The notes: generated by a model from the letters alone, not told the origin. A stretch of 64,000 bases of DNA from Spisula solida (GCA_947247005.1 OX365952.1:7152501-7216500); one strand, 5' to 3'; numbered from the stretch's first letter, positions 31,654 to 44,609 are shown. Numbers and translations are program-made.

Positions 31654-32470
31654 AGTTAGTTGCTGTGCTGCTTGACCCAGTGTCAAGATACTCTAGCTGA
31701 ATAAAAACGAGAAATGTGTCCATATAACACGGGTGCCCCCATTATAGCACATATCATTTCAAATGGGGAAGGAGAGGGGAATAGCGGTTTGAGGTAACAT
31801 CATCAATCAATTTCTTAGCCTTATGAACTATAATTCTATTTAACAAAATATCAAAGGTCCATCATATAGTAAATGTAACGTTAGCACAACAAAAAGTCGA
31901 TCCTTTAAGGTCATCTATTCATTTAGAGTATTAATCTGTGAAAGTTTGAAGAAATTCCATCTGACAGTGTGTTAGGAGTTCAACATACAAGATTTATACT
32001 ATGGGGTATATAGTAAAAGTAATAAAGGGCCATAATTCTAGTAAAAATTGACGCAACAAAATCATCATTGACGGTCATCTTTACATTGAGATAGTAAATC
32101 TGTGAAAGTTTGAAGAACTCCAACCAACTGTTTGTGAGGAGTTCAACACACAATATTTTTTTTCACTATAGGGTACCGGTATATAGTAAAAGCAACAAAG
32201 GGCCTTAACTCTGGTGAAAATGGACGCAGCCAAAATTCCATCCTTTAAGGTCATCAGTACGTTTACGTTGTCAATCTGTGCAGGTTTGAAGAAATTCCAC
32301 CCAGTAGTTTATGAGGAGTTCAACACACACGATTTGCATTACGTACGTACGTACGGACGGACAGAACCAATGCTATATGCCACAACTTTTAAATAAGTGA
32401 GGGGGCACAAAAATATTCTGAAAGTGGGAAACATTTTGTTTAGGCTTATTAGGCTTTGTTAATAAGATCG
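31654..32470. repeat. Dispersed repeat (as at 19,178) split by a nested insertion
   Basis: 31,654-31,707 matches 19,179-19,230 ('acagttagttgctgtgctgc') and 32,409-32,470 matches 19,230-19,290 ('ttctgaaagtgggaaacatt'). The piece between is foreign. Confidence 0.75.
31708..32408. mobile_element. Nested insertion with a roughly 180-bp repeat
   Basis: It has AAAAA at both borders and 'gtgccccc'/'gagggggcac' near the ends. Inside, 'aaggtcat', 'gtgaaagtttgaagaa', 'gaggagttcaacacaca' and 'agggcc.taa.tct.gt' recur two to three times. Non-coding. Confidence 0.65.
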
Positions 32471-32877
32471 CATACGTTCATTGTACATTTTGATGTATCT
32501 GTCATTCATTGATGATTACAAATTAATATATGTGTATTATCTTTATTATTGTATACCTATTATGTAACAAGGATTCTGATTGGCTTAGACGGCCTGCACG
32601 AGAGGTCTATGTATTTTAATATACACCTCCCGAAACCCGATAACGTTTTTATGACGTGGCGTCATTTCCTGCGACGTTCCAAACAACGTAACGTTATTTC
32701 CCGTATTATTTGGCCTACAGCTGCTCATACATATTTATAGGCTCTAACCTAGCCATTAATGATAAATGCCGTTAATAAATACGTGAGTACTCTCTCATAC
32801 ATATACATAAGAAGAGCATTGTTAGCTAAAATATAAATGAAGAGTCGTCTTTTGTTTCTATCATGACGGCAGGTATA

Positions 32878-34616
32878 CCTGCCTTCCACTAGGACCCGAA
32901 GGGTTCCCGAAGGCTAAATTTGCCTAATCGGGATTGTTCGGCATGTCTTCCCGACGTTCAGGAACCCTTCCGTGTCGTTCCTGTACAGTACGCTTCTGGA
33001 AGCCTCCTTTACACTTCGGCGTCCAAATTTCAAAATCCATCGTCATTCACTCGGCACCTACGGGAAGCCGTCTGCGAGGCTTCGTTATCATTTTAACCAT
33101 CCCGAGCGGTTCCCGAAGGAAGCTGAAGCAATGCTGAAAGCTCCCGAATATGACGAACGGATGAGTTATACACACGGAAGATATGCCGATCATGTTAAGA
33201 AACATGCCGAATAGTTGCCGAAGGCGCCGATTGTGAACGGAAGGGATGCCGAGTCGAAGCAGTATTTCCCGAACTATACAAGAGCGACTGTTGAAGCGAT
33301 GAGGTAAACGATGACACAACCAGTGACCCATGGTCTTCAGCTATTAAAGGAAAACACCGGAAAGAGACTCCCGGTATATCTACTAAGGACTGTAAGTTTT
33401 TTCATGAGCTTAATATGTAAGTCTGTTTTGGGAGGCGTTTAGCCTCTCTTTACTACCATTTGTCCATTTCTTACTGCAACCTGAACCGCCTTTGGGCTGC
33501 TATGTGAATCCGCATTAGTTCCAGAAATTGTCAACATTCCCAATACTGCTACATATGTTTCTCCAAATTTTTAAACTGATTTAATTCAATCAGCAACATT
33601 TGTTTATTCTAAGATCAACAATTATTGTGAAACTATTCGTTATATCGATATTTTTGCAAATAATCACTCCGCCGGGCCGATATCGGACTTGTTTATATGA
33701 AAATGACGTGTACATCAAATGTCCCGGCTGTATAGCTATTTTAGAAACTTCAGACCAGGTCACGTGATAGTTTTATCAATGAATCGTATATCGTCTTCAA
33801 AGTACTGTTATGAAATCATATGGCTTTTTATAGACGGCTCACGCTGTGAGGGAAGTGATTACAAGACGGTACTTTAGAATCAGATAAATAGGCGCGTAGT
33901 ATTATTTTAAAGCCACTTTTGATATACGCATTCAATACACGTATTGCATATAAATTAATATGCCCCTTTTTACAATTATTTAGATACCCAACATGCCTAT
34001 ATAGTCACATATGCATATTTTGACATTCAAGACAAGATCGGCAGTAAGAAAACGAACATTAAACGTGTAAAGTCGGTTTAAGTTTTAGTAGCAGCAACCA
34101 GATCGTCTCCCACGTGTACTCTCAGTGCTTTGATTATTATACCTGAAACTAAGTCATTCAACATTGGTGTAGCTGAAAATATGTCTTTTAATAAAAAATA
34201 GCTGAAACTAGCGAGATTAATGACGTCTTCCATCAATCGTATTCAACTTCCAAATGATGACAAGATTATATAGTAGTTCGGCATCGTTTATATACATCGG
34301 CAACCTTTCAGCATTCTATCGGCATCGATTCCTAAACACTTCCGCATATTCTGCAATGTAACCGCAACCTTTCCGCACGATCGGGAACCATTCGGGCCAA
34401 ATCGTGAACTGTCGGCATTCATTCGCGTTGCGTTCGGCTACTTCGGATAGGTTTCGGCGTTTATACCGCAACATTTCGTTGCGAATACACCCCGAACGAT
34501 CCCGATGGCAAAGACCCCCCCATATGTATTGATAAATTATCCCGAAAGGTTCCCGAAGCAAGCAAACTGTAATCGGCTACCCTTCCGCATGCCATCGGGG
34601 TCTAGTGGACGGCAGG
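32878..34616. mobile_element. 1.7-kb inverted-repeat element rich in TTCCCGAA motifs
   Basis: Left CCTGCCTTCCACTAGGACCC and right (reverse complement) CCTGCCGTCCACTAGACCCC. Both subterminal regions (about 32,878-33,330 and 34,270-34,600) are GC-richer than the surroundings and full of 'cccgaa', 'tcggca' and 'ttcccgaagg'. The middle is ordinary AT-rich DNA. Small open frames exist (for example 32,972-33,214 +) but none has a known domain. Confidence 0.7.
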
Positions 34617-35648
34617 TTTTACATACACTTTTCTGAAGAGAGGCTGAAGTTATCATAATTTAAAAAGAGTCTTTTAAAAAGGTTTTATTTCCTTGACTTA
34701 TGGCATGGTATACAATATAACTTTCTTTCAGGTCAACAAAACATCATATTCACCTCAACATAATTAAGTAAATAACAATATTGTATACACCTCATCGTTG
34801 CTTAATCATAGCAATATAATTTCGCTTCCAGGACCGAACTTAAAGGTGGTATTTCACAGGACCTTACTAAAGGGTGGTATTCTGTGTACAAACGTATGAA
34901 TTACTAAATATCCGCATCATCTAGTCCATCCAAAATAAAATTTGACCTAGACAAAATTGCAAAAGAAATTTTCTCAATACTGGACGATAGTATACGTTTA
35001 TATATACATACCATTAAACCCGCACCTTGTAATGTGAGGGGAAAGTTGTTTAAAACAAGTTTTGATTATCGTTTTTTTTAACATCAGCGACGATGACGGT
35101 TTTCCATACTCGGTATTTTTGATGACGTCACGGATGACATCATAATAAATGGAAGTTATAGTTATAAACAATCGATCTCCGGGTTAAAAATCGATGGATT
35201 TATATCATAAATAAAGATTGAAGGGTTCATTTGAAGTAAGTATGATGTATTTACACAAGGCATGGCATTTTGGGAATGTGTACATGCACACACATAGCAA
35301 ATTAATTTGACAAATGCATGGTTTTGCGGAAAGTAGAGTCAACATACTAGTAAATATTCTTTCTTTTGAGTTTTTTTTGGGGTTGAATGATAAAGTTGTC
35401 TATATTTATCTATTTAATAGTCACGGTAATATGAAAATAGCAAAGAGAAGCTTTAAATAAAAAAATAGAAATTAATAAAGGTGACATGCTGAACAAAAAT
35501 AATAAGTACGGAAGCGTGTTCGTGCCATCAATTTAACAAATTTTTCACAAGTGCCGTTGTGTTTTGGAAGTTATCTCTTCAACAAGCGATACAACTTGTG
35601 TATTTTTTCACGTCATTTTATTCCTAGTATGATATTGTGTATCTATAC
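34617..35648. other. No gene recognised
   Basis: AT-rich non-coding sequence. A short local duplication 'aaaggtggtatt' / 'aagggtggtatt' is at about 34,842-34,880. Confidence 0.45.
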
Positions 35649-36021
35649 CAGGGGCGTAGCCAGCCATACGCACTTACGTACGTGCGTAACATCAATTTGA
35701 AAAGTAAAAAGATAAATACAGCCAAAAAATGACATTGAAGTCAAAATCTGATAGAGTTGTACTTTATATCACAAAGTTCGATTTTCTTACCACGAAATTT
35801 CACCATTTTTATTCAAAACTTGAAAAAAATCTTCTACGGGAAGGGACACCCCTCCCTAATCCACCCCACTACGATACAATATATGTACCCATCTTGTCAT
35901 ACCCTTCAAATCATTCAATATTCTATGTAATCAATGATCTCAACGAACATGAGGCACCATCCCTTCTACCCAATTCAAGGCTTGTGTGTGTAACATCCAT
36001 TCAAGCCTAGCTACGCCCCTG
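35649..36021. mobile_element. MITE with CAGGGGCGTAGC ends
   Basis: Left CAGGGGCGTAGCCAG and right (reverse complement) CAGGGGCGTAGCTAG, a terminal sequence widespread among animal hAT-type non-autonomous elements. It is 373 bp. Flanks 'ctatac' and 'tatata' are only partly alike, so the target duplication is decayed. Confidence 0.8.
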
Positions 36022-36806
36022 TATATAAATTGTGAGCAAATTCTATCGATAGGAACACTTAAATATGACTAGAAACTGTGCAGATTGGATATCCGTCTAG
36101 AACATGATAGATCTAATATATGTACTTTATATTTCACAAAGTTTCCCTTCCATTAGGTCTTATTATAGATTTTTTTATACTTATACTGGAACCCAGGAAC
36201 ACAGTAGACAGTGTCAAAGTATACATTATATGAATTCAATTAGTGATAGAATTGGAATAGATCTATATATACGTAGCAGTCTGAAAATTTAAGGCAAGTG
36301 TTTTTTCATATTACGAATATTTCTTTTCAGATAAAATGTTTAAGTTTTAAGTATTATTAAATAAACAAGTTTCTCTTCATTTTGTAAGAGTGAAATACAT
36401 TGTAGAACAAATTATAGTTATGCATGTATTTGTTATTCTATATATGTATTACGTTTTGCTTGCAGATAGCCATAATAAAGGGTGTGAGGTCAGCATCATG
36501 CATGCATATTCCCACGGAGATTATCGATGTATAGAATCGCAGTCACCTGAATAAATGACAAAGGTAAAGTGAAATTTATCTATATATATAATAACACTAA
36601 CTCAAACTTAAGACACAAACGGATGCTTAATGAATAAATTAAAAATGCTAGTAATTTGCCTTTTCATGATATTTGCAAATAATCTACTCATATTTCCAAA
36701 GTAAGCATGACTTTCGGTTTGAATTCTACTGTAGGTACAATCCATTTAATAGTATGTAAACTTGAAATTTGAAAACTGAATGTAACAGTCCCATTTCTAT
36801 TTTAGA
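36022..36806. other. No gene recognised
   Basis: AT-rich; nothing supported. Confidence 0.4.
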
Positions 36807-36970
36807 TGGATGAATTATGTGTGATTTGTAAGAAGACACTCTCTGAACAGACAGTTGTAAAGTTGAGGAAGAAGGGGAGGGACAGTGTGAACAGGGCAAG
36901 TGAGATACGGGGATCAGATTCTAAAACAGATGAGGACAGATGATACATACAGACTGTTTCAAAACCTATA
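36807..36970 (+). pseudogene. Fragment of a CxxC...HxC-type ORF seen in mollusc repeats
   Basis: From the ATG: 'MDELCVICKKTLSEQTVVKL' then 'RKKGRDSVNRASEIRG', stop at 36,940. In the next frame 'TYRLFQNLYTRTKF' follows, which looks like the decayed continuation. I recall this 'C..C...l....v.l..kG...in.aS..R' pattern from multi-copy bivalve proteins of unknown role, often near transposons. Low certainty. Confidence 0.35.
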
Positions 36971-37039
36971 CACACGAACGAAATTTAACATGTGAAACAG
37001 ATTCAAATAACAATGTGTGTGCAATATGTGTTAAGCTTA

Positions 37040-37840
37040 GACAGCCATTACTCGCCCTGTGGGATTTTTTACATTGCCTGGACTAGCCATTTCATACGGT
37101 ATGGTGTACCTAACAGTGATCGGAAAATTCATTATTTGCTTCTTGTGGTATCTAACATCACTAGCTTGGCATTATGTTCCATTCAGTGCTCAGTACAGTA
37201 CCAAACAGTCCTTATCTCGGCTGTGGCCTTTTTGTGGGTTACTTAAAACGCCATGCTTAGTGATTACTTAAGACACCTCCTCTATGCACCCTGTCCGGGC
37301 TCCACTGGGCACCTAACACTTATTGACACACCCATTCATGTCTATGTAGGGTACATTGGAACAACCATTCATTATTTCATGTGGTATATGCCACTCCTTG
37401 GCACAGCGGTCGGGTTCTATTTGGTTAATGCAACTGCATAATTCAGCCAGTGTCCTAGATCTATGGGTACCTAGTATTGGACCATGTGATAGTTAACACT
37501 GTCTAATACAGATATTCCTGGCAATACATATACTGTTCAACATAGCCATCTATGTGTCCTTGTAGTACCTAATGCAGTCAGGTGCACTCATTGGGGAACC
37601 TACCACTACCTACCTAAAATGCCATTTCTGACTCGTGAGAGTTACCTTACCATGTACTCCTGGCTCCGTTGAGGACCTATCAAGGTTGGGTACTTCCATT
37701 CTACGCTCTGTATCATAGGCTAGTGTCAAGATATATTGTATTATGATACAGGACACAACTGACCTCTGTGCCGTACCGACCTCCAGCACACAACAACTTC
37801 CACCAGGGCATTGAATAGCATACATATTAATACCAAATTA
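37040..37840. repeat. Degenerate minisatellite with 'acctaaca' motif
   Basis: 'ggtgtacctaacagt', 'ggtatctaacatca', 'gtaccaaacagtcc', 'gcacctaacactta', 'gtagtacctaatgc' and 'gaacctaccactac' recur at uneven 40-80-bp steps, with 'ggcattatgt', 'ggcacagcgg' type blocks between them. Several overlapping open frames here are by-products. Confidence 0.45.
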
Positions 37841-38149
37841 ACGCATGTCACTTTCAGAATTAAAGAGGGGAATGCGACATCGATGCATTTCATTGCTCTT
37901 TATCATGTTTTACTTAAATAATACAATGTAAACTAAGGATAATCATTATGGTGTTTTGAGTATGCTTAGATCAATTGCAAGTATGTTGTTTTCATAGTTG
38001 TACTCTGAATATTATCACATGTGATACAAACTTTAGTCGTGGTAAATATTGAAACACATACAATATTTTTAGCAATTATGCAAGAACTTTTGACTTTAAA
38101 TTATGTATTTATTACATTACAATGTACTTCATGTGTTGTTTAAGTACCT

Positions 38150-38870
38150 CAAGCGGGGCCTTGTCTAGCTCAAATACAAACATTTAACACAGTTAGAACT
38201 TGGGTTACCGAGTTCATTCGATTAAAACTTTAAGAACATACATTTTAATAATACTTCTCTACTAATGGATTTTATTTTCCCCTTTTTACTTACCCCTATT
38301 ACGGCCTCAATTCTATCAAATTCTATCAAGCATTAGGATATTTGTTGTATATTTTGTATATTTATGCTACTCAGATCAGTATTTATTAAAGTTATTTAGC
38401 TATTTCTTGTAATCGTGTATTACATTAAATATTTGACGTATTTTCTATTGTACCTTATAACGGGAATAAGCTTTGGGTTTTACCCCTATTGGGGCCTCAT
38501 TTTCACATTGAACTCTTACTTACGTATCTATCTGTTGAATTTGCACATTAAACAAATATAAATCACAGCTACAGATCGTTTGTTATACATTTCAGATACC
38601 ATTTATGTGTCTTACCGATAGAACCGTGAAAATGCTAACTTTGTCTACTTTTTCGTGATTGAGTATATCCAAATTAGGGCCTCAATTGACTGATAAGTAG
38701 TTCTTTTAAATGATTTAAATTATATAAAAAACATTGTTTGATAATCTGAAATGCATTTCATAATTGTCTTGTTCGGCCATATGGAATACTGGAATAAGTA
38801 TACAAACCTGTTTTTATTTTATGATATATTTTTCTCAAAATACCCCTTTCGGGCCTCCTTTTGGTAAAAA
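38150..38870. repeat. Degenerate repeat of about 190 bp with 'cccctattggggcctc'
   Basis: Forms of the self-complementary block 'acccctattggggcctc' are at about 38,153 (partial), 38,291, 38,481, 38,675 (partial) and 38,843, i.e. roughly every 170-190 bp in AT-rich sequence. Confidence 0.5.
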
Positions 38871-39339
38871 TACGTCTATAATAGTGAAATGTATTATATA
38901 ATTTGTTAGACATATAATTTGTTAATACATTCTATTCAAAATTACATATTATCTTGAGCTCTTCACGCTAAATAATTGCCTAGATTTTGCCAATACATAG
39001 CAATATAATGAAACGGCGGCCATCTTGATTTGGTCACTTTCCCGCCATTTCCATGATTGCGGGTTTTAACACCTGTTAGTACATACATGTCTGGTACTTT
39101 TGCCACCAGTAACAAAACTTTTGCAATTTTGTCTACCTTACCCCATATTTGTATCTAGATACAATGGCCTAGCATGTTGCAAAGTAAATGAAAGTGTTCT
39201 TATCAGTAGCAATTTAATATAGACATATCAGCCTTCAGGCATTGAATCCACATTCCTCTGACAAGACGTTCTTACATCTCCCGGTTTCACACAGGTGTAA
39301 TTAACTATCAAGAAAAGTTTGCAAAGATACATCTTAAAA

Positions 39340-39700
39340 GACAGTAAATGCAACATGACAGTACGAAAGATAATAGGATATTTGCAGAACAGGGAAGTGT
39401 TTGTGTCATCAATATCTGTATAGATACGTACTTTATACTTCCATTTTTTTCTACGTTATTTCCCCTACCACTACGTAACACGCTATAGTACTTCCAGTCT
39501 TGTAATTAAGGGCCATGAAATGTATAATATTTATTTATTATGTATTTCTTTTTTCAAATTCACACACGCATTATGTCAACTTCACAAATTCCATTACATG
39601 GTGATGGCACCGAAGAGTTGAATTTGCAATGATACAAACATAAATACGATATGAAATTGAATTTAAAATTGTACATTTGTGAAGATGAAATCAAAAAGAC
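39340..39700. repeat. Dispersed repeat, third copy
   Basis: Same order of blocks as 19,285-19,625: 'gcaacatgacagta', 'agggaagtgtttgtgt', 'atgtcaacttcacaaattcc' and 'gatatgaaattgaatttaaa'. Confidence 0.75.
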
Positions 39701-39956
39701 ATTTACATTCCATTTAGTTCCTTCCTTCTTCGATGATTTATACACTATGTCACTTTGGCACATTCATTTCCGGGTCGTTTGAATCTTTAACTTGGATAAG
39801 TATGCCAGTGTAAGAAAATCAAAGTGCCGAAAGCATTGAAGTTGTTCGAATGAATGCAGAGCAAGTATAATTAAAGACGGTTAAGCTGTATTTTTCACAA
39901 TCTTAATTTTTCTTAAGTTTAATTACTGGAAGATATAGAGGATCTTGCATGAGTGA

Positions 39957-40050
39957 TCATTACATACGAGTTTTATTAAACGAGTGGACAAAATGATATG
40001 GAGTGTCATATTGTTTTTGTCGACGAGTTTAATAAAACTCGTATGTAATG
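39957..40050. repeat. Hairpin with 'cattacatacgagttttatt' arms
   Basis: Left arm 'cattacatacgagttttatt' then 'aaacgagt.gacaaaa'; the right arm is its reverse complement from 'ttttgtcgacgagttt' to 'actcgtatgtaatg'. The loop is about 25 bases. It is probably a minimal foldback element. Confidence 0.8.
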
Positions 40051-40063
40051 AGCACGAATGTAA

Positions 40064-40327
40064 GATTCTATTTATCACATAACCTTAGAAAACGCTCATT
40101 CTTGTTCAAAAGGATGATGTACGCTGCATAAGTTTCAGCCAAATTTCAGCGGTACAATTAGCGTGACGTCATGGCGACGTTGATAGTATCCTGACGTCAT
40201 TGACGGATCAATGCATGGATTGGCTAACGTCACGTCAAGCTCATTTAAATATTTATTGCACGGTCTGGGAGTGCCGAACGATATTTACGGCACTCCTGAA
40301 CCGCAGGTTATGTGATAAATAGCTTTC
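40064..40327. mobile_element. MITE with CTATTTATCACATAACC ends and CRE-like sites
   Basis: Left 'ctatttatcacataacct' and right (reverse complement) 'ctatttatcacataacct'. It is about 260 bp. Inside are two exact TGACGTCA palindromes (40,164-40,171 and 40,192-40,199) and an inner hairpin 'aggagtgccg...cggcactcct'. Confidence 0.7.
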
Positions 40328-40667
40328 TGGCATGATCATATGTATTTATCTAGAAGTTTAGACTAGAAATCTTCCTATTTATTGACCGGGTGGTAACCTT
40401 ATGCAACAGAGACATTCATTCAGAAGCATGGTCTCAATAAATTATTTTCTAGCGAAAAGGCTCTGTAGTATATATGCTGCCATTGATGAACTATTTTGCA
40501 TGACCGGTTTACATCCGCGTCGGTAGTTATGCAATATTACTAGCTGAACGGTTTACTATTGCAAAGGTACAGGTGGCGTAGGAAGAAAAGTAGTTTCATC
40601 AACTAAACTAGGACCGATTGTTGAAACGTGTGTATATAATAACTCTAGCGAACAACTAAAAAGACAG

Positions 40668-41715
40668 ATGTGCAACAAAAACAAACTCAGTATTTACAAA
40701 AATATCGGCATTTATTTTCCGTGTTGAAAGGTAGACCATAACATAAATATCAGAACTCAAACATTGTATAATTATTATTATCTGCTAGAAAAATACATCT
40801 TAAAGTATGTTCAAATGTTAAAACGATTATTTATCACAACATGACTCATAATTAAACTTTAGTTTGTTGTCATCACAGAATTACTGTGATCTAGTTTCTA
40901 TTTAAACAGGATCATGAACAGATATTACTAGCAGTGTTATGCTTGTGTTATGCAATGTTAACATAATACCAGATCGTGACCTGTATGCATTAATAAATGA
41001 TCCTACTATATAACCTCGTGCAAAATAACTATGCATCATCAATATTATAGGCACAAATTGTGGATATTTGACAAAACATCTTCCGTAGGCTAAGTAGTTA
41101 GTGCACAGACCTGGATGAAGATCACAATTTGTTTTCAAGTGTTAGTATTAAATTATATGATTTAATTAAAATCAGTTACAACTCAGACACATGTATTGTA
41201 CGCACATGCTTAGAATCACTTCAAAATCCTTCAGTGTAATTTATTATGTGTAGTTTGTTTAATAATGTTAAGAATTCGTGAAAAAAATTAAAAACAGTTA
41301 AACAAATTACCATGTGTTGTATGTAGCAATTAATATGAGTTGCTACATGTGTACATGCTATTTTGATTAGAACAAACATTCAATCGGGCAAGCGACCAAG
41401 AGTGAACTCTGCTAATTAAATAGGTTAGGACACCAAATGTACAACGTATTCATATCCAAAAACAATATGCGTATGTGGAATGTTTTTTTTCACTACCCTA
41501 GTAAAATAAAATCTAGATGTCGAACAAAGGGCACGTGGAATGTAGGCAAGTTCATTTAGGCCATTGAAACGCAACAAACTTCGATTTGTTTTTCATGGAG
41601 AAATTTCAAATCGCCGTAAGGTTGAATGATGCAATGTTGAAGCAATATAATAAACTGTTGATCATATGTGTAGTTATGTTTTCAATACTATACTACATAA
41701 GCTCGTAAAACAAAG
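40668..41715. repeat. Segmental duplication, copy B (uninterrupted)
   Basis: The shorter partner of 27,900-31,640, in the same orientation, lacking all three insertions of copy A. Non-coding. Confidence 0.85.
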
Positions 41716-44480
41716 AAGTAATGTCATCTTTATTAAACACCTTTATCTTTCCGATATGTGATATTTTATTTCGATGGTTGCTGGTCTCATGACATGGATT
41801 TTGCGAATAGTGTGCTTTAATTACCACTACGGCATAATCGCATAATCAAGAGAGCCATACTGTCCGTCACATAAAAATCATGTCTTATAACCATGTAGAA
41901 TTATGACCCGCATTTTAATGGACCGTCTTGGCTTGCGGGAATTACGGAGAGGGTCGCCTAAGGATCATTCCTGTGAAAGTATAAAGAAATCGGTCATGCG
42001 GTTTCAAAGAGGAGTTTCGTTCTACAAAGCCATAAAGAGAAAATTAGCACCATTCTAATGGCAGTGCTCTTTTGGGAGTCAATGTGAAAATTAGGAGTTG
42101 GTTAGAATTTCGGCCTAAAACACTTTATGTGAATTTATTTTGAAATCCGCTCAACAGCTGAGCAATGTTTTCCAAATGTTTATTGTTGTTAATGGGGTTG
42201 TGATACAAACAAGGAATCTGAAAAGGAACCATTCAATTAGATCTATAATGAAGTGTTAAAATTGGCCTCACAATTAATATTGGCGTCGGAAGACTGTTGC
42301 GTTTTAATGACCATTAGTATATATAACCCTAAATAATAGATAATACAATAAAAATGGAATGGAACGAAGAATAAAAGAATACTATTATAAATGCAACACA
42401 TACTTTTCACTCATTTCCTGAGAAATCTTTGTGTCAATGAGAGGGTACTAAACTAATTATGACCTTGGCGAGAGTACAGCACTAACAACCAAATACATTT
42501 ACAACTATATAAAATATTTATACAATACAGTGTACAATTCATTTTAAATAAATTGATATCACAAAACAACAACATCCAAAAATATTAGTACATTTATCAC
42601 TATAAACTGTTCTATATTTAGAAATTGTTCGGAATGTCTGACCCACCTTAATACAATAGTAGTAGACAATGTAGCAAGTCAACCATTTACAAGATATTTT
42701 AACATCCAATACAAGAGTATGTATTAGATGGTACAGGTTATTTGAAATATATACTATGTCCATCATAATAATGTACGTCAAATACAGGTATCATATAACC
42801 ATTGGCTAAACATCTGCTATGTCACTGTGTCGCATTATTGCGCGGCAAAGCTAGCAAAATACGGTAGTTGTTAAATAAACTGCAAGATTTTAAATTCATT
42901 GAAGTAGTGTCACGTATTAATGCACATACTATATATATTCAACTGCAATTTTACTTCAATATTTCTAATTCTGGATTTTCCAGCCAATGAGATCACAAAA
43001 AGTATTAAATATGTTTTGTTGTTGTAAATTGTTCAGATCTACATGGTATATATATATTTAAAATAAGTGATTGTTATACACTAGCATTCAACTTTAACTA
43101 AATAAGTGAATTAATAATTGAATATAATTATTAATCTATATGGTTAGTCATAGCTATATGAATTGAGATCAAGGTACGATTTATCAAAGCACTTACGGTA
43201 GTCAATGATCAAATTTGAATTTTATAATTTTTATAATGCTTTAACAGCTTCAAATTGTGGTAAAGAGTTGTTCAATATTAATTCTATTTATGAACTCCTA
43301 AAATAATATCTGCCCCAATGTGTAGGATTTAAAGGATAATTAGGAATTTAAATATTTAGTGCTTTGATAAAACGGTACGAATGAGCAACAATTTTAACAA
43401 GTAATGGGTTAACATTTTAAATGGGGCATACATCATAACTTTTATATATTGTTTGTAGATTTTAACAGGCGTAACAGTAATTTTCAATAATTGTATATTA
43501 TGCATAGTTGAGCGGTACAGATAACACTAGAATTTTTACAACGGAATGAACCATTTCAGACTGTACAACTAAATATATTAACACTTATTTGTACATAAAT
43601 TCTGTACAAACTCAGTTGGAAGTTTGTGTCACAGAAAGCATAAAACACAACTGTGATAAATAAAAACAAATATCCATAACAGCTTGACATATACTAGCAC
43701 TCTTTAACCCACATACATGTATAATGCTACAAAAATGTTAAATATATAGTTTGAAAAAGAAAGACCCACACAGCAGCTACACAATGCAGACAATTGTACT
43801 ATTGTTTAAACGTTCTGATATCTCGGTATGGAATTACTGACCATATTGAAACTTAAAAATAAACAACGCAACATACTGTAGGTAAGTATCTCGCTTATAC
43901 ATGTTTGGTACTTTTTATCAGTAGAGTTTATGTAGTAAATCACCCATTTGACCTACCTGAGTTATATATGTACTTTTAAGACTTTTTATACAGCTGCATT
44001 AGGGCTGCATTAAGCCTAAACATGTTTGTCCCAATGAGTAGGTAGGTCCGAAAATATTTTAATGGGGCTTTTGTAAACAAAGAAGAGCCAATGTCTTGCA
44101 AAAAAGGCAAACATATTCAAACACCATGAAACATTTAGGGACAAAGCAAATATTTAAGGTGGGTTGCTATGCGGGAAGCAAACAATATATCTTGGCCTTA
44201 ACGTACCGGCACATAATTCAACTGTTACACCAGTGAGTATATAAGCCCACAACTTAGCACCAAAGCTTACACATCAAGCACTAAATGAGATTATGTTAAA
44301 TACAAGTTATCTAAGCAGATAAACATCCAGTGTAAAGTATGAACATTTAGTCATACCCTATACATGTAATAGCAATAGCGTTATGTTTTGTGTCTGGTAA
44401 TAACAAGAGTAAACCACATTTCATAAATGTACAAAGTTTAAAACTTTAAATATTTAACAAGATAATGTTTCCATGTATAA
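41716..44480. other. No gene recognised; downstream of the adaptor gene
   Basis: AT-rich. 41,930-42,290 carries faint traces of the 1.9-kb element type ('ttattttgaaatccgctcaa', 'gaaatcggtcatgcggtttc'). The part next to 44,480 is probably 3' UTR of the minus-strand gene; I could not single out its poly(A) site. Confidence 0.45.
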
Positions 44481-44609
44481 TCATTGACTATTCACAGAGA
44501 TGGGATGTCTTTTCAACAATGTTTTATATTGTTTATTTTCTTTCACATTCACAAGGATTACATCATGTGCTCGGTGATGCTGTACTAGAGCAGGAACATC
44601 TTTAAATGC
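44481..44609 (-). CDS. BLNK/LCP2-like: Adaptor exon l: SH2 end and stop codon
   Basis: Acceptor 'cttttcag'. 'AFKDVPALVQHHRAHDVILV' is the alpha-B helix and last strand (compare 'F.sv.diI.hy...pi.li' in BLNK). 'NVKENKQYKTLLKRHPISVN' ends the protein; TGA is at 44,481-44,483. The exon was recovered by translating the minus strand between splice sites. Confidence 0.88.
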   Translation of the reverse strand, partial: AFKDVPALVQHHRAHDVILVNVKENKQYKTLLKRHPISVNSQ

